Shown: positions 32,537 through 41,317, numbered from the stretch's first letter. The stretch: DNA of 64,000 bases from Candidatus Nitrosopumilus sp. (GCA_029864235.1 JAOTTW010000002.1:1-64000); one strand, 5' to 3'. The notes: a model not told the origin generated them from the sequence alone. Translations and numbers: made by a program.

Positions 32537-33610
32537 AAGTAATCTTGCACCATCAGTTACAACTGCAACTTTTTGTCTTGGACCTTGTGTTTTTATAATA
32601 TAATCCATTGCGTGTTTTATGCCTGGAAGAGAAATCATTTCTAGTTTTTTTGCATAAAACTCTGGAAGAATTGAAATCAATCCAATTTGAAAATTCTTTT
32701 GAATCTCTGATAAGAACAGTAAATCTTCCATTCCACTAACATATTTTGTAGGATTTCGAAGTTGATCAATGTTTAATCGGTCTTCAATAAATTGCTGAAT
32801 TGCATCAGAACCTAATCCATCCTTACATTCTGCAATAAGTATTGCAAGACCACCTTTTTTTATTGCACTTGCACAATTCCATAGAGAGGAGAGAGATTTT
32901 CCAAGAGTATCATTACTGGCATCCTTTCCTGTACTAATTATCATTGATTTGTGTTCTCCAACATCTTTAATTCCAGATGATTCTAGAATTTTTGTAGCTG
33001 TGACTGTTTGTGAGGGATGACCAATCTTAAAATCAATAATGCCATTTGAATTTGCAATAATTTCAATTCCCTGAATTTCAAAATTGTCTGCAAATTTTTT
33101 TGCCTCACCAAAACTGTCAGTTGATTGACCTGGCGTAGGAAGATTATCCTTTCTTTTTGCATATGCTGATAGCATAGAGTCTTTACCAAATTTTTTGATT
33201 AACCGTGTAGCAATTGTTTCATATCCAAAAAGACCATCAAATTCAACTTCAGCCATAAAAACTAGATTAGAGTTTGAAAGATCCGCATTATCAAATTCAT
33301 TAATTGAGCTACCCTCGGGCAATCCAGATTTTACTAAATTCATGATTTTTTTCTCCGTCAAAATTTTTGGAAATGATACAGACTTTTGTTCACATATTGT
33401 AAATAGAGATGAAATAATTTTTTGAATGGATTTTGAATTATGTAAAACCACCAATTCTATTGGTTTTGTCAAATCAATGTAGCCTATTTTCTCATTGATC
33501 TTATCATCTTCCATAATTTTAGCATCAGAATCAATTTTCTGCTCTAGATTTTCTGCTCTAATATCCAAAACTACATCAGTAATACCATAATTTAACCAGA
33601 TTTCAGGCAT
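32528..33610 (-). CDS. LarA/DUF2088-like protein, divergent
   Basis: A 360-residue protein whose layout resembles nickel-pincer lactate racemase family members (DUF2088). The start PEIWLNYGITDVVLDIRAEN and the block KKGGLAILIAECKDGLGSDA (about residues 243-262) match the LarA pattern GG..ILVAEC.DGLG. The N-terminal His motifs used by LarA to bind its nickel cofactor are not clear here. The activity is therefore uncertain. It stands alone, divergent from pyrE. Confidence 0.65.
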   Translation of the reverse strand: MPEIWLNYGITDVVLDIRAENLEQKIDSDAKIMEDDKINEKIGYIDLTKPIELVVLHNSKSIQKIISSLFTICEQKSVSFPKILTEKKIMNLVKSGLPEGSSINEFDNADLSNSNLVFMAEVEFDGLFGYETIATRLIKKFGKDSMLSAYAKRKDNLPTPGQSTDSFGEAKKFADNFEIQGIEIIANSNGIIDFKIGHPSQTVTATKILESSGIKDVGEHKSMIISTGKDASNDTLGKSLSSLWNCASAIKKGGLAILIAECKDGLGSDAIQQFIEDRLNIDQLRNPTKYVSGMEDLLFLSEIQKNFQIGLISILPEFYAKKLEMISLPGIKHAMDYIIKTQGPRQKVAVVTDGARLLLR

Positions 33611-33660
33611 AATTCATAGTAAATACAAACCAAAATAAATCCAGTGTAGTTAATTTTGAT

Positions 33661-34266
33661 ATGGAATTTGTAAAAGAGTTTGCAACTTTTTTGTATCAAA
33701 ATAGAATTATAAAATTTGGGGACTATACACTTGCAAGCGGTAAAAAAAGCTCATATTATGTAGATTTGAGGCTAGTTCCTAGCTTTCCACATGAATTTAG
33801 AACTATGATAAAGCAGCTTCAAAATGATATTGCAGAAAATATTGGATTAGACAATTTTGATTCTCTTGTATCTGTACCCACAGGAGGATTAATTATGGCA
33901 TCAGCGTTGGCAATTGAAACAGTAAAACCACTGATATATGTTAGGAGTAAGCCAAAGGATTATGGAACATCAAAGTCAGTAGAGGGGAAAATTTACGAAG
34001 GAATGAAAGTTTTGATGATTGACGATGTTGCGACTACAGGAGGTTCAGTTGTCAATGCAATAAAATCACTCAAAGAAGCAAACATCAAGATTACAGATGT
34101 GTATGTCATTGTAAACAGAATGGAAGGTGCTGATGAGACACTAAAAGAACAAGGGATAAAATTGCATTCTATATTAAATGTAGTTCAAATCACACAAGCA
34201 CTTTATGAACAAAATCTAATTGATCAAAAGATCCTGCAAAAAGTGAAAAATCAGATTGGAAATTAA
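33661..34266 (+). CDS. pyrE: Orotate phosphoribosyltransferase
   Basis: A 201-residue type I phosphoribosyltransferase joining orotate to PRPP in pyrimidine synthesis. It has FTLASGKKS-like GDYTLASGKKSSYYVDLRLV, the flexible-loop RSKPKDYGTSKSVEG and the PRPP motif VLMIDDVATTGGSVVNAI. The length is typical for stand-alone archaeal enzymes. ATG at 33661 follows a divergent promoter region of about 50 bases. Other pyr genes are not in the window. Confidence 0.96.
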   Translation: MEFVKEFATFLYQNRIIKFGDYTLASGKKSSYYVDLRLVPSFPHEFRTMIKQLQNDIAENIGLDNFDSLVSVPTGGLIMASALAIETVKPLIYVRSKPKDYGTSKSVEGKIYEGMKVLMIDDVATTGGSVVNAIKSLKEANIKITDVYVIVNRMEGADETLKEQGIKLHSILNVVQITQALYEQNLIDQKILQKVKNQIGN

Positions 34267-34271
34267 TTTTT

Positions 34272-34358
34272 AGGCAGCTCAGACAAATGCCTTCACATCA
34301 TCTTTCAGATATAACTCTGATTCTTCATTGCAGCCAATGGATTCTGGCTTTGCTCATT
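34272..34358 (-). pseudogene. Possible frameshifted short ORF
   Basis: The minus strand downstream of tRNA-CAT shows ATG AGC AAA followed, after a one-base shift, by KPESIGCNEESELYLKDDVK and AFV then a stop. The shifted part has protein-like composition but no start of its own. This may be a degenerate microprotein or chance. Weak evidence. Confidence 0.2.
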
Positions 34359-34379
34359 TTAAAACTAATGGAAATAATA

Positions 34380-34453
34380 TGGGCCCGAAGGGCTTCGATC
34401 CCTTGGCTCACCGGTTATGAGCCGGTTACTCTACCAAGCTGAGTTACGGGCCC
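34380..34453 (-). tRNA. tRNA with CAT anticodon (elongator Met, or Ile2)
   Basis: The minus strand folds with acceptor GGGCCCG/CGGGCCC, discriminator A, anticodon stem ACCGG/CCGGT and loop CTCATAA (anticodon CAT), and T-stem AAGGG/CCCTT. It lacks the three G-C pairs and A1-U72 of archaeal initiators, so it is an elongator Met or the agmatidine-modified Ile2 tRNA. The T-loop reads ATCGAAG, with A at position 54. Confidence 0.9.
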
Positions 34454-34494
34454 TAAGCAGATGAATTAATCCTTAGTTTTAAAATGTTATGAGA

Positions 34495-35127
34495 TTAACA
34501 GTATTCTTCATAACAACTATCAAGCAACAAGTTTTGTGCAGAAATAGACTTATCTGCAATTTCAATCAAATTGTTTGAATCAGTTGAAGATTTTTCCAAA
34601 ATATTTCTCCATGATGCTGCATGTCGAATATCAGCTTCTGTATGGAGTTTAAAGTATTCTGTAGCTTTATGACTTGTCAGTCCATAAAATTCAGCCAATC
34701 CATCAAGTTTAGTCTGACTGATTTTTGGAATTTCTTTTTCAAAAGCATACATTGCACATGCACCACCTTCAAAAGTATTCATTAATCCATTCAGATCAGA
34801 TACTGCCTTCTGAGTTTTTTGTGTTCCAACATATGGCATTAATTCATCTTCAGAAATACCAAGTTCTCCTACAAAGGCAATCCATGGTTTTATATGATCA
34901 GTTTCTTCTTGTTGGTTTTCAATTAATTCACTAACAACTGTATCTGGTGCTTTCTCAATTATAGAAGCCATAAAATTTGGAACTGCCTTTACAAGTTGAA
35001 AATATTCTTTAGAATACCCTGCCAAAGATTCTTGGGTTAACTTTCCATCAGACCACATTTTATAAAACGGGTGTTTTAGTAAATTTCTTTCTTCAATCAT
35101 TTGATCAATTTGTTTTATTAGATTCAT
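34495..35127 (-). CDS. Heme-oxygenase-like diiron protein (CADD/TenA/PqqC-like)
   Basis: A helical protein of about 210 residues. ATG at 35127 (MNLIKQIDQMIEERNLLKHP) is preferred over an upstream TTG. Features are the N-terminal HPFYKMWSDGKLTQESLAGY as in PqqC/CADD proteins, an E-x2-H in ENQQEETDHIKPWIAF, an acidic helix FEGGACAMYAFEKEIPKI, and H-x3-D-x2-H in KLHTEADIRHAASW. This set suggests a diiron site as in the CADD family (p-aminobenzoate formation) rather than the thiaminase TenA. The assignment within the superfamily is inference. Confidence 0.75.
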   Translation of the reverse strand: MNLIKQIDQMIEERNLLKHPFYKMWSDGKLTQESLAGYSKEYFQLVKAVPNFMASIIEKAPDTVVSELIENQQEETDHIKPWIAFVGELGISEDELMPYVGTQKTQKAVSDLNGLMNTFEGGACAMYAFEKEIPKISQTKLDGLAEFYGLTSHKATEYFKLHTEADIRHAASWRNILEKSSTDSNNLIEIADKSISAQNLLLDSCYEEYC

Positions 35128-35177
35128 GTGACAAATTCTTATCAACCAATAAAAAAATCTTTGTGGTTTACAAAAGA

Positions 35178-35185
35178 TTTTATGG
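35178..35185 (+). promoter_or_regulatory. TATA-like box before tRNA-Glu
   Basis: A TTTTATGG stretch lies 23-30 bases upstream of the first base of tRNA-Glu, the expected archaeal promoter distance. Confidence 0.35.
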
Positions 35186-35207
35186 ACAAAACACAGAATT
35201 TATGTGG

Positions 35208-35301
35208 GTTCCAGTGGTGTAGACCGGTCAAGCATACTGCCCTTTCAAGGCAGTGATCCCGGGTTCAAAATCTAACGATGAAAATCCCGGCTGGAGCACC
35301 A
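35208..35301 (+). tRNA. tRNA-Glu(TTC) with 15-nt intron in the T-loop, CCA encoded
   Basis: The acceptor is GTTCCAG/CTGGAGC with discriminator A and an encoded CCA (35299-35301). The anticodon stem is CTGCC/GGCAG with loop CTTTCAA, anticodon TTC. The T-arm is interrupted at 35270-35284. Around the insert, the outer helix is CCGGG/CCCGG, the central 4-bp helix is TTCA/TGAA, and the two 3-nt bulges are AAA and AAT. The inner 2-bp TC/GA carries a TAAC loop. Cutting after the second base of each bulge restores T-loop TTCAAAT. Confidence 0.93.
35270..35284 (+). other. Non-canonical tRNA intron (T-loop, between positions 59 and 60)
   Basis: A 15-nt insert within a complete bulge-helix-bulge motif (4-bp central helix, two 3-nt bulges) in tRNA-Glu. 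Removal gives a normal 7-nt T-loop. The splicing endonuclease that recognises this motif is known in archaea; it is not encoded in this window. Confidence 0.88.
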
Positions 35302-35342
35302 AGATTTAATTACTAATGACAAAGTTTTTTCAATAGGCTATC

Positions 35343-36194
35343 TTGAACAGGAAAAATTTTGAGATTAATCCTTTACTTGAAACCTATGGTAAGTACATAA
35401 AGCAAATTGACCATGCGTTAGACAAGGAATTAGCATTATACTCAGAATCTGAGTTTATTGAACCAATAAAGTATTCTTTAGATGGAGGCAAAAGAATTAG
35501 ACCGATAATTTTGGTTTTAGCAGCTGAAAGCGTAGGTAAGGTAGACGGAAATACTTTTGCAGCATCATGTGCAATTGAATTTTTACATATGGAATCTATT
35601 ATTCATGATGATATCATTGACAATGAGACAATGCGCAGGCAAAAGGATCCATTCCATATCAAATATGGATACAATACAAGTATTTTAACGGGTGATTTTG
35701 TTTTAGGTTTGATTCTTGCAATTTCATCAAGACTTGACAATGCAAGAATAACAAAGGATTTGGCAACAACTGCTATGCTGATGAGTGAAGGAGAAATAAT
35801 TGAAGGTAGACTAGAGACCAGCGAAGATGTAACTTTTGATGATTATCTCAAAGTAATTGAATACAAAACTGCTACTGCATTTGAAGTGGCAGCAAGGATA
35901 GGAGCTATTATTGCAAATGGCACAGAAGAGCAAATCGAGGCTCTAACAGAATATGGAAAAAATATTGGAATTGCTTATCAAATCAGAGATGATTTGCTTG
36001 ATTGGAAAAATGAAGACAAATTGTTTAATTTTCTAATAAAGAAGAGTTCTGATCCAAGAGATGTTTTTAACAAGATGGAAGAGCTATTAAAGAAATACTC
36101 AGACAAGGCAAGATCTGGATTGAGAAAAATACCAGATAATGAGGCTAAAGTAAATCTAGAAAATTTAATTAAATTTACAACCTTTAAGGCATAA
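35343..36194 (+). CDS. Second trans-polyprenyl diphosphate synthase
   Basis: A 283-residue prenyltransferase starting at TTG 35343. Aspartate-rich motifs are IHDDIIDNETMRRQKD and YQIRDDLLDWKNED, with GGKRIRPIILVLAAE at the substrate site. It is distinct from the enzyme in the mevalonate cluster. The chain-length residues before the first Asp motif (FLHMESI) have small residues, so a longer product (quinone side chain) is possible but not shown. It is divergent in position from the tRNA and converges with nuoN, overlapping it by 11 bases. Confidence 0.92.
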   Translation: MNRKNFEINPLLETYGKYIKQIDHALDKELALYSESEFIEPIKYSLDGGKRIRPIILVLAAESVGKVDGNTFAASCAIEFLHMESIIHDDIIDNETMRRQKDPFHIKYGYNTSILTGDFVLGLILAISSRLDNARITKDLATTAMLMSEGEIIEGRLETSEDVTFDDYLKVIEYKTATAFEVAARIGAIIANGTEEQIEALTEYGKNIGIAYQIRDDLLDWKNEDKLFNFLIKKSSDPRDVFNKMEELLKKYSDKARSGLRKIPDNEAKVNLENLIKFTTFKA

Positions 36195-37668
36195 TACCTA
36201 AACTGATTGTTGGAGAAGCCATTTCTACGAATTTGATAATTGGATCTGGATAAACACCAAGTGCCACCATAAAGATTATTGAGAAAACCATTATAGCAAT
36301 AACAGATTTTGGTTCTGAAACTCTCTTTTCGGTTTCTCCTTCAAAGTACATTTTTCTCATAATCCAACCATAGTAAGCTAGTGATAATGCACTATTAAGA
36401 ACTCCAGCAATTGCAAGCCATGGAGCCCATGACAAAACAGAGCTTGCATCTAATGCCCCACCAAATAGCATAAGTTTACTCCAGAATCCATTAAGTGGAG
36501 GAACACCTGCAAGAGCTAAAAGTGAAATTGTCAATCCAAGTGAAGTTATTGGCATTCTTCTACCTAGTCCCTTGAGTTTGTCAAGATTTGTAACAGCCAA
36601 TGTGGTAACAATTCCACCAACTGCAATGAATGCAGCACCTTTCATTACTGCATGATTAAGAATATGATACATTGAGCCCTGGATTCCCATAGTGGAAAAA
36701 GGTGCAACTGCAAGTCCAATCAAGATATACCCTGCATGCCCTATACTAGAGTATGCCAACATTCTTGATAGATTCTTTTGCATAATTGCTGCAATGTTAC
36801 CAATTGTCATTGTCATTACTGCAAGTATTCCTAGCGCCAAAGTCCAATCGAGATTTAGTGCAACCATACCAAGAACTATTATTCGTATTGCTGCAGCAAA
36901 TCCTGCTTTCTTTGTTCCTGCTGCCAGCAATGTAGTGATTGGTGATGGTGCTCCTTCATATGTATCTGGCAACCACATGTGAAATGGAACAAGTCCCATT
37001 TTGAATCCAAATCCAGCAATAAACATTCCAATAGACAATAAAGCCAGTGGAAGTAAAGATGGATCAAGTGTAGCATATCCTCGAATCACTTCTCCAATGT
37101 TTGTAGAGCCAGTTAATCCATATGATAGTGAAATTCCATAAACGATGATTGCAGAAGACAGTGCTCCAAATAAGAAGTACTTTAATGCTGCTTCATTAGA
37201 GCTTGGATTCTTTTTCATAAATCCTGCAAGAACATATGTTGGAATACTCATCAACTCCCATGCAACAAACAACATAACAAGATCTGTTGAATACGCAACA
37301 AGCACCATGCCAATTGTTGATAGTAAAATCAAAGAATAGTAAACAGCAGGATGGTTTTGCTTTCTCATGTAATTAAATGAGCCAACTGTTGTGAATATTG
37401 CAACAATCAACATTGCTATTGCAAAGAATCCGCCAAAAGCATCATCAACTAGAACTTCATCAGAGAATAGTGCTGAAGGCAGAATATGTTCAGTTACAAA
37501 TTGATATGAAACATATCCAATTGAAATGATAAGTGCTGCAAATGCAATTACGGCATAAAAAGAGTTTGAACCACGTTCTTTTCTTACAATACTGATAATT
37601 GGTAAGAGCACTCCAATTACTCCAAGAATTGCAATTATAACTAGTGGAGTTGAGCTAATATCTAACAT
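36184..37668 (-). CDS. nuoN: NADH-quinone oxidoreductase subunit N
   Basis: A 494-residue antiporter-like proton-pumping subunit with about 14 membrane helices. The core includes GFMKKNPSSNEAALKYFLFG, a hydrophobic run with the conserved Glu/Lys, and GFGFKMGLVPFHMWLPDTYE with SPITTLLAAGTKKAGFAA (broken-helix Lys/His residues). It is the last gene of the complex I operon, following nuoL by 13 bases. The start ATG is at 37668. Confidence 0.95.
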   Translation of the reverse strand: MLDISSTPLVIIAILGVIGVLLPIISIVRKERGSNSFYAVIAFAALIISIGYVSYQFVTEHILPSALFSDEVLVDDAFGGFFAIAMLIVAIFTTVGSFNYMRKQNHPAVYYSLILLSTIGMVLVAYSTDLVMLFVAWELMSIPTYVLAGFMKKNPSSNEAALKYFLFGALSSAIIVYGISLSYGLTGSTNIGEVIRGYATLDPSLLPLALLSIGMFIAGFGFKMGLVPFHMWLPDTYEGAPSPITTLLAAGTKKAGFAAAIRIIVLGMVALNLDWTLALGILAVMTMTIGNIAAIMQKNLSRMLAYSSIGHAGYILIGLAVAPFSTMGIQGSMYHILNHAVMKGAAFIAVGGIVTTLAVTNLDKLKGLGRRMPITSLGLTISLLALAGVPPLNGFWSKLMLFGGALDASSVLSWAPWLAIAGVLNSALSLAYYGWIMRKMYFEGETEKRVSEPKSVIAIMVFSIIFMVALGVYPDPIIKFVEMASPTISLGIMP

Positions 37669-37681
37669 CTCACCATACCTC

Positions 37682-39760
37682 CTATATCAGCAATATCAAG
37701 ACTACAAATAGTAATCCTGCTCCAAATACGAATAAGTATGACTGTGCCACACCAGTTTGTGTTCCTTGTACAACTTTGGCGCTCCAACCTACTGCCTTTT
37801 GCAATCCTATGTTCATTCCATAGTCTATTGCAGTCTTTTCAAAGTATCTGAATAGACCTCTTGCAAGCCAGAGTGGTGCCACTACAAAACACCAGTAGAT
37901 TATTGCGTTAAGATACCATCGGTTTAGAATAACTTTGTGAATTGCATAAAAGAAAATATTTGAATTTACGAATTTGATAGGATCAACCCATCTGCCAATA
38001 TAGAATACATATCCTAATCCAATTCCTGTTGCAAATGCTACTAGTGAGGAACCCAATGCAATGGGATTAAGACCATCTAATGGCGCTGGAAGGAATGACT
38101 CCCCTGATTCATGATGAACCGCATGTATACCAAATGAGTGGTCAAGATATTCTGTAAACAAATGATGAATTCCACCTTCTGCTGAAAATCCAATTAATCC
38201 AATTCCAATGGTTAGAACTGCAAGAATACCATAAGGAACCCACATAGATAACGAGGCTTCATGAATGTGATGCCCTTCTTCTTCCATCTTCTCAATGTGT
38301 TTGCTCTTTTTACCAAAGAATACCATTCCAATCATTCTTGTTGTATAGAATGTTGTGATTACTGCAGTCAAAACTGCGATTGTATAAAGTGGTAATGCCC
38401 ATTCACTTCCAGATTCATAAACTGCTGCAAAGATTGCATCCTTACTCCAAAAACCAGTTGTGATAAACGGTGCACCCATCAATCCTAGACCGGCAGCCCA
38501 CATGAATGCATATGTTTTTTTCATGTGCTTTCTCAAGCCACCCATATCAGTCATAAATCTAGAACCGACAATATGCAATAATGAACCTGCTGCCATAAAT
38601 AGAGAAGCCTTGAACATAGCGTGAGATATTAGATGGAAAAATCCTGCAGTATAGCCATCAACATATTGTTCTGATAATCCTGCAACGCCCAAAGCCATCA
38701 TCATATAACCAATCTGAGAACCAGTAGAGTATGCAAGAACTTTCTTAATTTCAGGATTAACCATACCTTGTGTTGCTAGAAGTAATGCAGTGATTGCACC
38801 AACCCAAGCCACAATCTCAAAGAATTGGTCAGCTAGTATTCCTGCAGCACCCAATGCAAAGACAAGTGGGCCTATTCTTGCAACAAGGAAAACACCAGCT
38901 TTTACCATTGTTGCTGCGTGAATCAATGCAGAGACTGCAGTAGGGCCTGTCATTGCCTCAAGTAACCATTCGTTTAGTGGGAATTGTGCAGATTTACCAA
39001 TAGCTCCACCAAACAATAAGACAAATGCAGGTACCAACAAACCCTGAGCAGACATTGAGGTTGCCCATGCAGTATCAGTCATTAATTCTTTAAATCCAAA
39101 TGTTCCAGCAAACAAGAAAATCAAAAGCATACCAGCAATCATCATAACATCACCAACTTTGGTCATGATGAATGCCTTCATACCAGCATGTGTTGGTGCA
39201 TAATAGTCTAGCATACCTAAGACAGTACGTCCCTCTGTACCGACGTGATCTTTCTTTTTGTCACGATACCAAAAGCTGATCAATGCATATGATGCAAGGC
39301 CTACTCCTTCCCATCCAAAGAAGACTTGAAGTAAATTGTCAGATAATACAATTAATTGCATTGAACCAATAAAGAACATCATCCAGAACCAGAATCTTGT
39401 AATGTCTTTATCGCCTTTCATGTATCCAGTACTGTAAATCATAATGAGGAATGAAATCCATCCTACTACATTTGCCATTATCACAGAAAGTGGATCAGCT
39501 AATACTCCACCCTTTAATCCAATGGCTTCAATCCATGTCACTTGATCATGAATCTCATGGCCTTCTAATGCCATGGGCAACATAGATGCTGCAGAAAGTG
39601 CACTCATCAATGCAAAACCAACTGCAACATATCCAGTTGCATTTTTGGATGCTTTTCCAATTCCTGGCATAATTAATGCTGCAATAAAAGGAAGTATCCA
39701 AACTAGCCAAGCACTTGCGGCACCAATTTCAAATGGTAAACCAATAGATTCTGTTGCCAT
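37682..39760 (-). CDS. nuoL: NADH-quinone oxidoreductase subunit L
   Basis: A 692-residue distal pumping subunit with 14-16 helices and the long lateral C-terminal helix region. It has FFIGSMQLIVLSDNLLQVFF, FGWEGVGLASYALISFWYRD, FPLNEWLLEAMTGPTAVSAL and SHAMFKASLFMAAGSLLH, all typical of NuoL. A His-rich loop (EKMEEEGHHIHEASLSM) faces one side of the membrane. It sits between nuoM and nuoN, each with a few bases spacing. Confidence 0.97.
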   Translation of the reverse strand: MATESIGLPFEIGAASAWLVWILPFIAALIMPGIGKASKNATGYVAVGFALMSALSAASMLPMALEGHEIHDQVTWIEAIGLKGGVLADPLSVIMANVVGWISFLIMIYSTGYMKGDKDITRFWFWMMFFIGSMQLIVLSDNLLQVFFGWEGVGLASYALISFWYRDKKKDHVGTEGRTVLGMLDYYAPTHAGMKAFIMTKVGDVMMIAGMLLIFLFAGTFGFKELMTDTAWATSMSAQGLLVPAFVLLFGGAIGKSAQFPLNEWLLEAMTGPTAVSALIHAATMVKAGVFLVARIGPLVFALGAAGILADQFFEIVAWVGAITALLLATQGMVNPEIKKVLAYSTGSQIGYMMMALGVAGLSEQYVDGYTAGFFHLISHAMFKASLFMAAGSLLHIVGSRFMTDMGGLRKHMKKTYAFMWAAGLGLMGAPFITTGFWSKDAIFAAVYESGSEWALPLYTIAVLTAVITTFYTTRMIGMVFFGKKSKHIEKMEEEGHHIHEASLSMWVPYGILAVLTIGIGLIGFSAEGGIHHLFTEYLDHSFGIHAVHHESGESFLPAPLDGLNPIALGSSLVAFATGIGLGYVFYIGRWVDPIKFVNSNIFFYAIHKVILNRWYLNAIIYWCFVVAPLWLARGLFRYFEKTAIDYGMNIGLQKAVGWSAKVVQGTQTGVAQSYLFVFGAGLLFVVLILLI

Positions 39761-39763
39761 ATT

Positions 39764-41317
39764 CTATACACCCAACACTCCATTCATGTACGGAATTATT
39801 TTCTCCAAGAAGATATCTGGATAAATTCCTAATACTACTGTAAATCCGGCAAGAACCATCATTGGTGCTGTCATGTACCAATCTCCTTCTTTTACATTAT
39901 CCAGATGTTCTGGAGTTTTTCCAAAAAATACACGCTTTAGCATCCATAACATATAAGACATTGTAAGGGCTGTTGCAACAAGTCCAAGTCCAAATGTTAC
40001 AGCTCTAACTGTAGAGCCTTCTTCTATTGCTGTTTCTAGTGCACCGTAAAATAGTATCCATTCGCCCATGAATCCACTTGTTGGTGGAACACCCATTATT
40101 GTAAGGGCACCAATTACCGCACAAACAGCAGTGATTGGCATTTTACCTGCAAGTCCTCCTAGTTTCGAAATACTTCTAGTACCTACTTTTACAATCAAAA
40201 TTCCTGCCATCATGAAGAGTATGCCTTTTCCTAGGGCATGAGTAACATACATCATTTCTGCTCCGGACAATCCAAGAACAGACATTGAGCCAATACCAAA
40301 CAAAATGTAACCCATTTGGCTGATACTAGAATATGCTAGCAGTCGTTTAATGTCATCTTGCATTAATGCCATAGCACCACCATAAAGCATTGTAACTAGG
40401 CCCCAAATGTGGAACCAAATTGAGAGATCTGCAAATGTCGCAGGTAAAAATTCTACAATTAATCTAAAAATACCATATGCACCAATTCCGATCATAGCTG
40501 GTGACAATAAGGCACTAATTGGTGTTGGTGCTGAACCGTGGACCCAAGGAAGCCAAACATGAAACATGAACACTGCAAGTTTTACTCCAAGCCCAATTGA
40601 AATTGCAATTGCAGAAATTAGGACGATATCTTGTGGAATTTCAGATTCATGAATATCAGCAAAATCAAAGCTGCCAACTGTAAGACCAATCATTAAGAAA
40701 CCTAATAATAAAACAACGGCGCCTGCATGTGTCCAAAAGAGGAACATCAAACCTATTTTTCTTCTAGGACCATCTCCCCATATTGCAACTAAAAAGAAAC
40801 CTGGGATAAGCATGACCTCAAAGAACACATAAAATTCAATCAGGTTTGTTGCTAGAACTGTCCCAAGCATACCCATAGCAAAAACAAGATATAGTGCAAA
40901 GTAAAGTCCAGATTTTGCATTTACATAATTTGTCAGAGAGGAGGATTCAACAATTGTTGTTTGCCCAGTAGTTGATGTGATTTCTTTCTGCTCTTCTTCG
41001 TATTGCTCATGGAATTTGTGAATCATGTATGGCTTTGAGTAAAGAGCCAAGATTGTGCATAAGACATAAATCATTATGGCAAATGGTGATGCAAGGCCAT
41101 CCATCAAGAAACCAAACTCACCAAACTGCTCAGTCCATGGATAATGTTCTTCAGTAGTGCCATTAAGTGCGGCTTGAATTACAATTATTGTTGTGTATAG
41201 TAAAATTGCAAATGTAAACCACATAGCTGCATTTGGACCCATCTTTCTACCAAGGATATAGGCAACTGGAGATAACAATAAAGGCAAGAAAACTGCCTGC
41301 AATAACGCATACTCCAT
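39764..41317 (-). CDS. nuoM: NADH-quinone oxidoreductase subunit M
   Basis: A 517-residue pumping subunit. Typical segments are IEFYVFFEVMLIPGFFLVAI, KLAVFMFHVWLPWVHGSAPT, SALLSPAMIGIGAYGIFRLI and MALMQDDIKRLLAYSSISQM. The conserved Glu in the F-E-V-M-L-I-P segment and the following Lys are present. It precedes nuoL and touches nuoK (one-base overlap at 41317), so translation is likely coupled. Confidence 0.97.
   Translation of the reverse strand: MEYALLQAVFLPLLLSPVAYILGRKMGPNAAMWFTFAILLYTTIIVIQAALNGTTEEHYPWTEQFGEFGFLMDGLASPFAIMIYVLCTILALYSKPYMIHKFHEQYEEEQKEITSTTGQTTIVESSSLTNYVNAKSGLYFALYLVFAMGMLGTVLATNLIEFYVFFEVMLIPGFFLVAIWGDGPRRKIGLMFLFWTHAGAVVLLLGFLMIGLTVGSFDFADIHESEIPQDIVLISAIAISIGLGVKLAVFMFHVWLPWVHGSAPTPISALLSPAMIGIGAYGIFRLIVEFLPATFADLSIWFHIWGLVTMLYGGAMALMQDDIKRLLAYSSISQMGYILFGIGSMSVLGLSGAEMMYVTHALGKGILFMMAGILIVKVGTRSISKLGGLAGKMPITAVCAVIGALTIMGVPPTSGFMGEWILFYGALETAIEEGSTVRAVTFGLGLVATALTMSYMLWMLKRVFFGKTPEHLDNVKEGDWYMTAPMMVLAGFTVVLGIYPDIFLEKIIPYMNGVLGV

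Noticed and set aside
34380-34453. Initiator tRNA-Met
   Set aside because: Lacks the three consecutive G-C pairs in the anticodon stem and the A1-U72 pair of archaeal initiators, despite A54 in the T-loop.
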